This document shows positions 1 to 7,007 of a stretch of 18,416 bases of DNA, in pieces. Source of the DNA: an uncultured Oscillospiraceae bacterium (GTDB lineage: Bacteria; Bacillota; Clostridia; Oscillospirales; Oscillospiraceae); the NCBI GenBank assembly GCA_900758955.1, contig CAAETL010000293.1, positions 1 to 18,416 of the forward strand, written 5' to 3'. Every line of letters starts with the position of its first letter. Position 1 is the stretch's first letter. Below the pieces are notes generated by a model that was not told where the DNA came from, made no database searches, and worked only from the letters and a program-made list of their open reading frames with translations. The translations under genes and the position numbers were made by a program.

Positions 1-22
1 AATACACAGGGCGCGCAGGCCC

Positions 23-448
23 CTACTCCATGGAGCCGTCTCCTCCCATCAGCGCGGTGATTTCTTCGATGCGTTCCAGGGGGAACGGCGGCGCCGTCAG
101 GGGTTTCATGGCAATGGACATGAGCTTCATGGGGTTGTCGTCGGCGGCGATTCGGTTGGAGCTGAGGTCGCCGCAGCGGCGGCAGCGGTGGATGATGGCC
201 CACTCGCCCCCTTTTCGCACCCAAACGCCGATTGGGTCCATAAGACCGCCGCAGTCAGCGGCCCGGTCGCCGGGCAGGTCATCCACGTGAAGGCTGCACA
301 GGCAGTTGGGACAGTGGTTGCGGTGGTCGCTCCCAGCGCCGTCTGATACCACGAGGCGGTCGCAGACTTTGCAGGTAAAGCTGTCGGTACAGGGGTGAGT
401 ACGGTAATACCCCTTGGTATATTGCATTTTTTTGTGAGATCGATTCAT
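23..448 (-). CDS. RNHCP domain zinc-ribbon protein
   Basis: A 141-residue soluble protein of the RNHCP family, which takes its name from the motif seen here at residues 43-47 (RNHCP). Its function is not known. Likely zinc ligands are visible: C26-x2-C29, H45/C46-x2-C49 and H88/C89-x2-C92, so it probably binds one or two zinc ions. The middle part (residues 66-112) carries the family's GGLMDPIG and HRCRRCG segments. No signal peptide or membrane segment is seen. The start at 448 is preceded by AGGAGG with 8 nt spacing; a later in-frame Met (residue 8) lacks a comparable ribosome site. It is a single-gene transcript as far as the window shows. Its promoter is at 627-655, giving a leader of about 170 nt. 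The family call is from motif recognition; any biochemical role would be a guess. Confidence 0.85.
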   Translation of the reverse strand: MNRSHKKMQYTKGYYRTHPCTDSFTCKVCDRLVVSDGAGSDHRNHCPNCLCSLHVDDLPGDRAADCGGLMDPIGVWVRKGGEWAIIHRCRRCGDLSSNRIAADDNPMKLMSIAMKPLTAPPFPLERIEEITALMGGDGSME

Positions 449-486
449 GAAATAGTCCTCCTAAAAGTATATGGTGAATACCTTTT

Positions 487-524
487 GGGAGGTCCGGGCA
501 GAGATTACTGTGCGCAAACCTCCC
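487..524 (-). promoter_or_regulatory. leader inverted repeat before the RNHCP gene
   Basis: GGGAGGT (487-493) and ACCTCCC (518-524) are perfect 7-nt complementary arms separated by 24 nt. They lie between the candidate leader peptide and the RNHCP ribosome site. No U-tract follows on the minus strand, so it is not a convincing terminator. It may be a leader RNA structure. Confidence 0.35.
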
Positions 525-558
525 GGCTTACCACACTCTCCAAAGTTTTATTCCACAT
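505..558 (-). CDS. possible 17-aa leader peptide upstream of the RNHCP gene
   Basis: Inside the leader of the RNHCP transcript an ATG at 558 follows AGGAG with 7 nt spacing and opens a 17-codon reading frame, MWNKTLESVVSREVCAQ, ending in TAA at 505-507. The frame lies between the promoter (627-655) and the RNHCP start (448). A GGGAGGT/ACCTCCC inverted repeat (487-493 and 518-524) overlaps the end of this frame, so ribosome position could influence folding before the RNHCP ribosome site. Seen: start, ribosome site, stop and repeat. Inferred: that it is translated and regulatory. A chance short ORF is a real alternative, and no homolog is recognised. Confidence 0.35.
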   Translation of the reverse strand: MWNKTLESVVSREVCAQ

Positions 559-626
559 AAAATTACTCCTATTGGTTTTGTTTCCTTGCTGCGCCCCGGC
601 AATGCCGACAGTCCAGCCGTAGAAAA

Positions 627-655
627 AGTATACCGTTCACCGGCCCCCTTGTCAA
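627..655 (-). promoter_or_regulatory. sigma-A promoter for the RNHCP gene
   Basis: On the minus strand a perfect TTGACA (650-655) is followed by a 17-nt spacer and TATACT (627-632). This is one of the best consensus promoters in the window. Transcription should begin near 620 and run through the candidate leader peptide to the RNHCP gene. The stretch 656-722 between this promoter and the next terminator holds no gene I can support. Confidence 0.8.
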
Positions 656-722
656 GCTGCGGACGGTCCTCATATTTTGGTAAAGAGGGGTCAAGAGCAG
701 AAGAGGTGCCTGGCTGTCATGG

Positions 723-772
723 AAAAATAACGCGTGCGGCAAACTCCTGGGATCGCCGCACGCGTTATTTTT
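723..772. terminator. bidirectional intrinsic terminator after the crotonase gene
   Basis: Arms 723-740 and 755-772 form a perfect 18-bp inverted repeat with a GC-rich core (CGCGTGCGGC) and A/T outer bases, giving a U-rich tail in either direction. On the minus strand it directly follows the crotonase gene, whose TAA stop (771-773) lies in the stem. On the plus strand no gene uses it. Confidence 0.85.
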
Positions 773-1508
773 ATTTTTTGGTCAAGGCGCCAATGCGTTC
801 CTGAAAATCCGGGCCCAGGATACCCTCATACACCACGGAGATCTCCTTTTGAATGCCCACTGACATGTTTTCGCCGTCAGTCGTGCGGAGCATTTCCTTC
901 ATGTAGCGAATACTGTAGGCGCTGTTCCCATTGATCGTTTGCACAATCTTTTCCGCCTCCTCCCACAGGGTGTCCATGGGAAAACAGTAGTTGGCAAACC
1001 CCACCCTCTCGGCTTCCCGACCGCTGAGGACCCGGTTGGTGCAGAACATGTCCTTGGTCAGGCCAATTCCGACCCGGCGGGGCAGCCGCTGGAGCAGTCC
1101 CCAAATGGGCCGCAGCGCAAACTTGCTGTGGGTATCGCCGATTTTCGCAGTTTCTCCTACAATGATGAGATCCCCCGCCAGGGCCAGTTCTAAGCCGCCG
1201 GTGTAGCAGTGGCCGTGGATGATGGTGACCACCGCTTTATCAATGTCGGCCAGCCGGGACACCACCCTGGCGTTAAAAATCTCATCTTGGCCTTCCTTCC
1301 CCAAAACGGCCACATCATGGCCGGCGCAAAAGGAGTTTCCCGCCCCTTTCAGCACAATGACATGAAGATCCTCCCGGCCTTCCAGGTCCGCCAAGGCGTC
1401 ATCAATAGCGCGAAAGAGAACGGTATCCAATGCGTTCAGCTTATGGGGGCGGTTTAAGGTTAAGTAGCAGACGCCGTCTTTTTCTTCACGTAGCAAGCAA
1501 TTTTCCAT
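771..1508 (-). CDS. enoyl-CoA hydratase/isomerase family (crotonase) protein
   Basis: A 245-residue crotonase-fold enzyme acting on an acyl-CoA in the cytoplasm. Family marks are NRPHKLNALD near residues 19-28, the oxyanion-hole segment FCAGHD (60-65) and TGGLELALAGD (103-113). The first catalytic glutamate of hydratases is present (E107). By alignment from memory to the usual FxxPE segment, the second catalytic glutamate is replaced by histidine (H127 in GDTHSKF), so simple hydration of crotonyl-CoA is doubtful; isomerase, lyase or another crotonase reaction is possible. The start at 1508 follows GGAAAGGAG with good spacing; upstream in-frame codons to 1565 have no ribosome site. It lies 73 nt after cysteine synthase on the same strand with no U-tract terminator between, so cotranscription is likely. 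The substrate is unknown. Confidence 0.8.
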   Translation of the reverse strand: MENCLLREEKDGVCYLTLNRPHKLNALDTVLFRAIDDALADLEGREDLHVIVLKGAGNSFCAGHDVAVLGKEGQDEIFNARVVSRLADIDKAVVTIIHGHCYTGGLELALAGDLIIVGETAKIGDTHSKFALRPIWGLLQRLPRRVGIGLTKDMFCTNRVLSGREAERVGFANYCFPMDTLWEEAEKIVQTINGNSAYSIRYMKEMLRTTDGENMSVGIQKEISVVYEGILGPDFQERIGALTKK

Positions 1509-1581
1509 GATATTTGCTCCTTTCCCGACAGCGAGGCCTCTCTGACAGGCAGGCCGGGCCGTCACGCCTATTCAGGCGGAA

Positions 1582-2538
1582 TCAGTTGCGCTCGTTTCCC
1601 TGCGGCCGGATAGGCTGGTCGTACATTTCGGTGGAGAGATACCGTTCGCCGGAGTCGGGAAGGAGTACGACGATGGTCTTTCCCCTGTTTTCCGGGCGGC
1701 GTGCCACTTGGACGGCGGCCCAGACTGCGGCGCCTGCGGAGATGCCCGCCACCAGGCCGTCTTGCGACAGCGCTCGCCCTGTGGCGTACGCCTGAGCCTC
1801 CTGGACGGGGATCACCTCATTATAAATGTCCCGATCCAAAATTTCAGGGATAAAGTTTGCGCCAATGCCTTGCAGGTTATGCTTCCCCGTCCTCCCCTGG
1901 GAGAGGAGGGGGGACCCTGCCGGCTCCACCGCCACAACTTTCACACCGGGCTTCTGCTCTTTCAGATACCGGCCCACGCCGGTGAGCGTGCCGCCAGTGC
2001 CCACGCCGGCCACAAAGATATCCACCGTTCCATCGGTGTCCTTCCAGATTTCCGGACCAGTGGTGGCATAATGGGCCTGGGGGTTGGCGGGGTTTGTAAA
2101 TTGTCCCGGCAGGTAACTGCCCGGGAGCGCGTCAGCCAGTTCCTGTGCTTTGTCAATGGCCCCCTGCATGCCCGCAGCGCCGGGGGTGAGCACCACTTCC
2201 GCGCCGCAGGCCGCCAGCAATTTGCGCCGTTCTTCGCTCATGGTGTCGGGCATGGTGAGAATTACGCGGTATCCCTTGGCGGCGCCCAGCACGGCCAGGC
2301 CGATTCCTGTGTTTCCGGAGGTGGGCTCGATGATGGCGGCGCCGGGCGTCAGCTTGCCGGTTTTTTCCGCCTCCTCAATCATGGTTTTGGCCACCCGGTC
2401 CTTGGCGGAACCGCCCGGATTGCAGGATTCCAGCTTTGCCAGAAGGGTCACATCCAGGCCCTCATTTTGCGTGAAATTTGTCAATTCCAGCAGGGGGGTG
2501 CCCCCGATCAGCTCTGTGATGGAATGATAGATTTTCAT
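1582..2538 (-). CDS. cysK: cysteine synthase A (O-acetylserine sulfhydrylase)
   Basis: A 318-residue PLP enzyme that converts O-acetylserine and sulfide to cysteine and acetate. The fold-type II signature is complete: the PLP lysine K46 in SAKDR, the substrate loop TSGNTG (73-78), the phosphate-binding GVGTGGT (178-184), the segment NLQGIGANFIP (221-231), GISAGA (266-271) and the C-terminal PDSGERYLST (294-303). Length matches CysK. There is no regulatory C-terminal CBS domain as in cystathionine beta-synthase. The ATG at 2538 has AGGAG 9 nt upstream; a TTG three codons earlier is adjacent to that ribosome site and less likely. It heads a probable two-gene unit with the crotonase. A serine acetyltransferase is not in the window. 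CysM or a related beta-substituting enzyme is the main alternative. Confidence 0.93.
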   Translation of the reverse strand: MKIYHSITELIGGTPLLELTNFTQNEGLDVTLLAKLESCNPGGSAKDRVAKTMIEEAEKTGKLTPGAAIIEPTSGNTGIGLAVLGAAKGYRVILTMPDTMSEERRKLLAACGAEVVLTPGAAGMQGAIDKAQELADALPGSYLPGQFTNPANPQAHYATTGPEIWKDTDGTVDIFVAGVGTGGTLTGVGRYLKEQKPGVKVVAVEPAGSPLLSQGRTGKHNLQGIGANFIPEILDRDIYNEVIPVQEAQAYATGRALSQDGLVAGISAGAAVWAAVQVARRPENRGKTIVVLLPDSGERYLSTEMYDQPIRPQGNERN

Positions 2539-2572
2539 GAGCAGCAACTCCTCTCAGGTTATCCAATATCTC

Positions 2573-2602
2573 ACTTTATCACAAGAAATGAGGATAATGC
2601 AA
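2573..2602 (-). promoter_or_regulatory. possible promoter of cysK
   Basis: On the minus strand TTGCAT (2597-2602), an 18-nt spacer and an extended -10, TGATAAAGT (2573-2581), stand about 35 nt before the cysK start. The -35 match is poor. I see no S-box or T-box leader, and the space is too short for one. Confidence 0.35.
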
Positions 2603-2642
2603 GCAAATGGTAAAAAAAGCCCTGGGCGTATGCCCGAAAATC

Positions 2643-2651
2643 TGGTATACT
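2643..2651 (+). promoter_or_regulatory. extended -10 promoter for the HAD-DUF2461 operon
   Basis: TGGTATACT at 2643-2651 is an extended -10 element (TG-n-TATACT); no good -35 is seen upstream. Transcription should start near 2658. The short leader contains a 6-bp hairpin, CGGCAA (2683-2688) with TTGCCG (2692-2697), before the AAGGAGGG ribosome site. Confidence 0.6.
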
Positions 2652-2724
2652 ATATAAATTAACCCGTTGAGAAACTGTATGACGGCAAGCTTTGCCGGAC
2701 CACGATGGGAAAGGAGGGAGATCC

Positions 2725-3564
2725 ATGGAAAAGATTCGTATCATCGGCCTGGACCTGGACGGCACCCTATTAGATGAAAAAAAGCAAATTACCCCCAGGA
2801 CCCGATGGGCCTTGGAGAAAGCGGCGGAGCGTGGCGTGGTTTTGGTGCCCGTCACCGGTCGGCCCTGGACCGGGATTCCCCAGGCGGTGTTAGAGCTGCC
2901 TGGCGTTCGTTACCTGATTACCTCAAACGGCGCCACCATTCGAGACGCCAAAACCGGAGAGCATCTGTTGGAACATCACATTCCCCACGGATTGGGACTC
3001 AAGGTCTTATCCATTTTAAAGGGATACCAAGTTCCTCATCTTTTGTTTTTTAATGGCATCGGCTATGGAGAGGAGGCGGTCTACCGCGCCCTGTTTGTGA
3101 AGAACCGCGCTTCGCCGCTGCTGCCCTACTTACTGAAAACCCGTCGCTCCGTGCCCGGCTCCCTGGGGGACTTCTTTCGGCAGGGGGAAAAATCCGCCGA
3201 AGAATTTATGGTCATGGCGCCCTCTGAAGAACGCCGGGACCAGGTGCTGGCCGAGTTGCAGACTTTCCCCGGCCTGAGCTTTGCCATTCCCTTTCCCATG
3301 GATCTGGAAATTACCGCCCAGGGGGCGGATAAGGGGGAGGCGTTGCTGCAGTTGGCCCAAAAGCTGGGGCTCACGCCGGGCAGCGTCATGGCCCTGGGAG
3401 ACAGTGGCAATGATCTCTCGCTGCTCCGGCGGGCAGCCCTGCCTGTGGCCATGGGAAATGCCACGGATGAGATCAAGGCCGCTTCCGCCTTTGTCACCGC
3501 GTCTAATGAGGAGGATGGAGTGGCCTTGGCCCTAGAAAAATTTGTGTTACAGGATGACGAATGA
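2725..3564 (+). CDS. Cof-type HAD-IIB family phosphatase
   Basis: A 279-residue cytoplasmic haloacid-dehalogenase hydrolase, probably a phosphatase of sugar phosphates, nucleotides or similar small molecules. All four HAD motifs are visible: motif I DLDGTLL with the nucleophile D10 and acid/base D12, motif II T44 in PVTGRP, motif III K203 in ADKGEAL, and motif IV GDSGND (225-230) with D226 and D230 for Mg2+. The large C2B-type cap lies between motifs II and III (about residues 85-195). The ATG at 2725 is chosen because AAGGAGGG sits 6 nt upstream; the in-frame ATG at 2692 has no ribosome site. The stop is followed closely by the DUF2461 gene. Substrate specificity cannot be read from sequence in this promiscuous family. 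Confidence 0.9.
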   Translation: MEKIRIIGLDLDGTLLDEKKQITPRTRWALEKAAERGVVLVPVTGRPWTGIPQAVLELPGVRYLITSNGATIRDAKTGEHLLEHHIPHGLGLKVLSILKGYQVPHLLFFNGIGYGEEAVYRALFVKNRASPLLPYLLKTRRSVPGSLGDFFRQGEKSAEEFMVMAPSEERRDQVLAELQTFPGLSFAIPFPMDLEITAQGADKGEALLQLAQKLGLTPGSVMALGDSGNDLSLLRRAALPVAMGNATDEIKAASAFVTASNEEDGVALALEKFVLQDDE

Positions 3565-3581
3565 ATCCGAAAGGAGCCCCC

Positions 3582-4277
3582 ATGAATACCCCCAACCCCA
3601 TGAAAACCATGCTGGACTATCTGGCTGACTTGGAGGAGCACAACGAGCGGGCCTGGTACCACGCCCACAAGCCCGCCATGCAGGAGGCGCAAGCCGTGTT
3701 CCTCTCCTTCCTCCAGGCGCTCTTATTTACCCTGGGAGAAGAGGAGGAGGACTTTCGTTACCTCAATCCCCGGGACCTCACCTTCCGTATCCCCCGGGAC
3801 GCCAGGCTTTACCGGGATAAGCCCCCATACCATCCCGCGTTTCGGGCCAATTTGTCACCCAAAGGAAAAGTGCCCATTCCCTGCGGCTATTTCCTCTATC
3901 TGCGGCCTCAGGGCCGCTCCTTTGTAGGGGGCGGCCTGTTCTCCGCAGGGTTTCGCGGCGCCACGCTGCGGGTTCGGGAGCATTTGGACCGGTATGGTGA
4001 AACGTGGCTGTCTATCGTCGGGGACCCCGGGTTTACCCAATGGTTTACCCTGGAAGGGGAGAAGCTCAAAAACGTACCGAGGGAATACGACCGGAACCAT
4101 GCCCTGGGGGAGGATCTGAAGCACAAAAGCTGGTATGCCAAAAGTTATTTTACCGACGAGGAGGTGTTGGCGGAGGATTTCCTGGATCTGGTGATGGATC
4201 GCATTCGCCTGCTGCGCCCCCTCAACGGTTTCCTCAATGAAGCCTTGACAGGATACCAACTGCCCAACTGGGAGTAA
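3582..4277 (+). CDS. DUF2461 domain-containing protein
   Basis: A 231-residue protein of the DUF2461 family, function unknown. The family hallmark is the central FRIPRDARLYRDKPPYHPAF stretch (about residues 66-86), followed by a glycine-rich FVGGGLFSAG segment (about 109-120) and a C-terminal LKHKSWYAK block. It is soluble, with no signal or membrane segment. The ATG at 3582 follows AAGGAG with 5 nt spacing. An in-frame ATG at 3561 overlaps the HAD stop as ATGA, but its ribosome site is worse; either start leaves the pair tightly linked and probably translationally coupled. The operon partner is a HAD phosphatase; whether they share a pathway is not shown by the sequence. The terminator 4297-4330 follows. 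Confidence 0.82.
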   Translation: MNTPNPMKTMLDYLADLEEHNERAWYHAHKPAMQEAQAVFLSFLQALLFTLGEEEEDFRYLNPRDLTFRIPRDARLYRDKPPYHPAFRANLSPKGKVPIPCGYFLYLRPQGRSFVGGGLFSAGFRGATLRVREHLDRYGETWLSIVGDPGFTQWFTLEGEKLKNVPREYDRNHALGEDLKHKSWYAKSYFTDEEVLAEDFLDLVMDRIRLLRPLNGFLNEALTGYQLPNWE

Positions 4278-4296
4278 AATCACGCGCCATACGTCA

Positions 4297-4330
4297 AGCT
4301 CGGCGGTAAGGGATGCTGCCGGGCTTTTTT
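4297..4330 (+). terminator. intrinsic terminator after the DUF2461 gene
   Basis: Arms 4297-4306 and 4316-4325 pair over 10 bp with two G-U wobbles around a 9-nt loop, followed by a run of T to 4330. It lies 20 nt after the DUF2461 stop on the plus strand. Confidence 0.75.
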
Positions 4331-4387
4331 GAATCTGGCGATTCCGGCATAACGCAAAGCTGCGGCAACCATTGAAAATGCAATAAG

Positions 4388-4420
4388 AAAGCCCCTGATC
4401 TTATGATCGGGGGCTTTTTT
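4388..4420. terminator. bidirectional terminator at the end of the ABC importer operon
   Basis: Arms 4388-4400 and 4405-4417 pair around a TTAT loop, with T-rich flanks in both directions. On the minus strand it lies 25 nt after the last ATPase gene of the importer operon. On the plus strand it is a second stop behind the DUF2461 terminator. Confidence 0.85.
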
Positions 4421-4444
4421 CATGCTGCGACAGCGAAGCCACAG

Positions 4445-5182
4445 CTATTCCGCCGCTTTTAAAAGCTGTTTGGTATAGGGATGCTGGGGATGGTCAAAGA
4501 TGCCGTCTACCGTGTTTTCCTCCACGATTTCACCGCGCTGCATCACCAGCACCCGGTCGCAGATCTGATAGACCACGTTCAAGTCGTGGGAAATAAAGAG
4601 GTAGCTCAGGTCCCAGTCCTTTTTCAGCCGCACCAGCAGGTCCAAAATCTGATCCTGGATGGTGACGTCCAGCGCGGAAACCGCCTCGTCCAATATCACC
4701 AGCTTGGGCCGGACGATCATGGCCGCGGCGATGGAGATGCGCTGGCGCTGACCGCCGGAGAGCTCCCGGGGCTTGCGGCGGTAATACTCTTCGCCCAACC
4801 CCACGTCCTCCAGCATGGCCACCACTCGCTCCCGCCGCTCCTTGGGCGAGTGCTTGCCATAGATGCGCAGAGGCTCCTCGATGATCCGGCCAATGGTAAA
4901 GGCGGGGTTTAAGGAGGAGTAGGGGTCCTGAAACACCATCTGAGGGCGCGGCGTGTGGTGGACAATATCCCCCGTATAGTCCGTGACAATACCCAGGATG
5001 GCCTTCGCCAGCGTACTTTTGCCGCTGCCGCTCTCCCCCACAAGGCCCAGAACTTCCCCCTGGTGGAGGGTGAAATTTACGCCCTTTAGGACCTGCTGAC
5101 GGTCCCTTTTCTGCAACAAACGGCCGCTTCTGGTATAGTAGCTGTCTAAGTTATGGATCTCTAAAATCGGCGTATTGGTCAT
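4445..5182 (-). CDS. peptide/nickel-type ABC importer ATPase (DppF/OppF/NikE-like)
   Basis: A 245-residue ATP-binding subunit that powers the importer encoded by this operon from the inner face of the membrane. Motifs: Walker [10 protein letters not shown] (49-57), Q-loop near Q85, signature LSGGQRQR (141-148), Walker B LVILDE (161-166) and switch histidine H199. The C-terminal [11 protein letters not shown] marks the oligopeptide/dipeptide/nickel importer family, but the protein stops soon after. It is therefore much shorter than OppF/DppF (above 300 residues) and nearer NikE size. It starts 3 nt after the stop of the partner ATPase, so the two are coupled. It is the last gene of the operon, followed by terminator 4388-4420. 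The substrate is not determined. Confidence 0.9.
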   Translation of the reverse strand: MTNTPILEIHNLDSYYTRSGRLLQKRDRQQVLKGVNFTLHQGEVLGLVGESGSGKSTLAKAILGIVTDYTGDIVHHTPRPQMVFQDPYSSLNPAFTIGRIIEEPLRIYGKHSPKERRERVVAMLEDVGLGEEYYRRKPRELSGGQRQRISIAAAMIVRPKLVILDEAVSALDVTIQDQILDLLVRLKKDWDLSYLFISHDLNVVYQICDRVLVMQRGEIVEENTVDGIFDHPQHPYTKQLLKAAE

Positions 5183-5185
5183 AGG

Positions 5186-5968
5186 TTACCCTCTTTTCCG
5201 GCGGGTGGGGATGGCGGCGATCAAACGGCGGGTGTAGTCCTGCTGCGGATGATAAAAGACTTTTTCCACCGGGCCCTCCTCCACCAGTTCCCCCCGGTGC
5301 ATAACGGCCACCCGGGAGCATAGCTTGCGGACAACCCCCAGGTTGTGGGAGATAAACAGAATGCCCGTCTTGTGTTCCTGGTTGATCTTTTTGAGAAGCT
5401 CCAAGATCTGTTCCTGAATGGTTACATCCAGCGCGGTTGTAGGCTCATCGCAGATGAGAAGCTTGGGCCTGGAAATGAGGGCCGCGGCGATCATCACCCG
5501 CTGGAGCATTCCGCCTGACAGCTGGTGGGGATATTGGCGGTAGATCCGTTCCGGGTCTGAAAGTTCCACAGCGGATAGGGCGTGAATGGCCGCCTGACGC
5601 CGCTCCTGGGGGGAGAGTTTGGTATGCAGTTGCAGACTCTCCTCTACCTGGGGGCCAATGGGCTGCACCGGGTCCATGGAGGTCATGGGCTCCTGAAAAA
5701 CTACGGAGATCTCCCTGCCCTGAAGCCTGCGCAGTTCCTCTCGGGAGCAGTGGAGAAGGTCCACGCCGTCAAAACAGATGTGCCCGTCGCACGCGGCCTG
5801 ACGGCGATTCATCAGACCGGAAATGGCCATGGCCGTTACGGTTTTGCCGCTGCCGCTCTCCCCCACGAGGCCGAGAATTTCGCCTTCGTCCATATGAAAT
5901 GAGATTCCGTTTACAGCGTCCCGGTTCTGACTGAAAAACCGCACCCGTAAATCTCGCACGTCCAGCAT
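5186..5968 (-). CDS. peptide/nickel-type ABC importer ATPase (DppD/OppD/NikD-like)
   Basis: A 260-residue ATPase, partner of the one downstream; the two form the nucleotide-binding pair under the two permeases. Walker A is GESGSGKT (36-43), the Q-loop [12 protein letters not shown] (89-100) is the classic DppD/OppD segment, the signature is LSGGMLQR (150-157), Walker B LLICDE (170-175) and the switch histidine H208. The C-terminus has only a short [11 protein letters not shown] piece rather than the long OppD/DppD tail. The ATG at 5968 is preferred (AAGGTG about 6 nt upstream); a GTG three codons earlier at 5977 is possible. The gap to the permease gene upstream is 179 nt, longer than elsewhere in the operon, and contains no gene I can support. 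Confidence 0.9.
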   Translation of the reverse strand: MLDVRDLRVRFFSQNRDAVNGISFHMDEGEILGLVGESGSGKTVTAMAISGLMNRRQAACDGHICFDGVDLLHCSREELRRLQGREISVVFQEPMTSMDPVQPIGPQVEESLQLHTKLSPQERRQAAIHALSAVELSDPERIYRQYPHQLSGGMLQRVMIAAALISRPKLLICDEPTTALDVTIQEQILELLKKINQEHKTGILFISHNLGVVRKLCSRVAVMHRGELVEEGPVEKVFYHPQQDYTRRLIAAIPTRRKRG

Positions 5969-6147
5969 CTGTCTCACCTTCTTTGCCTCTGTATCCTGTT
6001 AAATCAGCCACTGTATGATGGGGAGGAGCCCCGCAACGCCCTCTCCATACGGCGTTCCACTGCGCCGTCAGGAAATGTTATGGTACAAGCAATCCTGACT
6101 GATCGCTTCTCGAATCATCACCGCATCGTTCCTCAAAAACGCCTTTT

Positions 6148-6975
6148 TTACTGGGGACGCCGCATCATGCCAAGACCCTCGCCCAGCAGGCTGAAGCCCA
6201 GAATGAGCAGGACAATGGTAAGCCCGGTAAAGAGCGCGTACCAGGGGGCGTTCCCCAGGAACATCTGGGCCTCGGAAAGCATTCGGCCCAGAGAGGCGTC
6301 AGGGGCCATTACGCCCACGCCCAAAAAGCTCATGCTAGCCTCCGCCAGCACCGCATTGTTAAAGCCGATGGAGATGGTGGGCAGTAACACCTGCACCGTA
6401 TTGGGCAGAATATGTCGGAACAAGATCCGCGCATGTCCCGCTCCCATCAATCGGGCGGAGTAGATATAGTTAAGGGAGCGGTTCCGGGCAAATTCCCCCC
6501 GGGCTACCCGGGCAAAGCTGGGAATAAAGAGAATGCCCAGGATGAGGATAATCACATATTTACTTTGATGTTCCCGATTGAAAATCACGATGAGCACCAA
6601 GGCCAGCAAAATACTGGGAAAAGCGGTAATGGAATCGCAGATCCGCATTAAAATATGGTCCGCCACCCCGCCGAAATACCCGGTAAGGCCCCCGATCAGG
6701 GTGCCGATGGCGCAACCGATGAGCACCACGCACAGGGCGATAAAAAAGGTGGTGCCCGCTCCCTCCATCACCCGGGAGAGGATATCCCGCCCCATGTTGT
6801 CCGTCCCAAAGGGATGGGCCAGGGTGGGACTATGAAATTTTGCGTTGCCGTCCATGGCTGTGCTGCTGTAGGGGGTCCAGAAATAGCCTGTGACAATGAG
6901 AAGCACCATGACAATGGTGATCCAGCCCCCCAGACGGAGAAAGCCGTTGCTCTTTCTGGTTTTCGTCCCGATCAT
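6148..6975 (-). CDS. ABC importer permease (DppC/OppC/NikC-like)
   Basis: A 275-residue inner-membrane permease. It has a short cytoplasmic N-terminus, a first membrane span (about 16-33), the LAHPFGTDNMGRDILSRVM block (52-70) that is diagnostic for the DppC subfamily, then five more hydrophobic spans roughly at 76-98, 115-133, 140-157, 195-215 and 246-266. The EAA loop that docks on the ATPase is YSARLMGAGHARILFRHILPN (172-192). The ATG at 6975 is chosen because it gives a normal DppC N-terminus; the frame is open back to 7080, but that would overlap the DppB gene and add non-homologous residues. The ribosome site is weak (GGAAGG about 14 nt upstream), which suggests coupling to DppB, whose stop is 32 nt away. 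Confidence 0.88.
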   Translation of the reverse strand: MIGTKTRKSNGFLRLGGWITIVMVLLIVTGYFWTPYSSTAMDGNAKFHSPTLAHPFGTDNMGRDILSRVMEGAGTTFFIALCVVLIGCAIGTLIGGLTGYFGGVADHILMRICDSITAFPSILLALVLIVIFNREHQSKYVIILILGILFIPSFARVARGEFARNRSLNYIYSARLMGAGHARILFRHILPNTVQVLLPTISIGFNNAVLAEASMSFLGVGVMAPDASLGRMLSEAQMFLGNAPWYALFTGLTIVLLILGFSLLGEGLGMMRRPQ

Positions 6976-7007
6976 AGCTTGTCCACAACCTTCCAAGAGT
7001 CTGCCGG

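Noticed and set aside
466..471. TATACT on the minus strand just before the RNHCP gene
   Set aside because: It lies only a few bases from the ribosome site, so a transcript starting there would lose that site; no -35 is present, unlike the strong promoter at 627-655.
1708..2613. 301-codon open frame on the plus strand
   Set aside because: It is antisense to cysteine synthase, has no ribosome site and encodes no recognisable domain; it is a GC-rich shadow frame.
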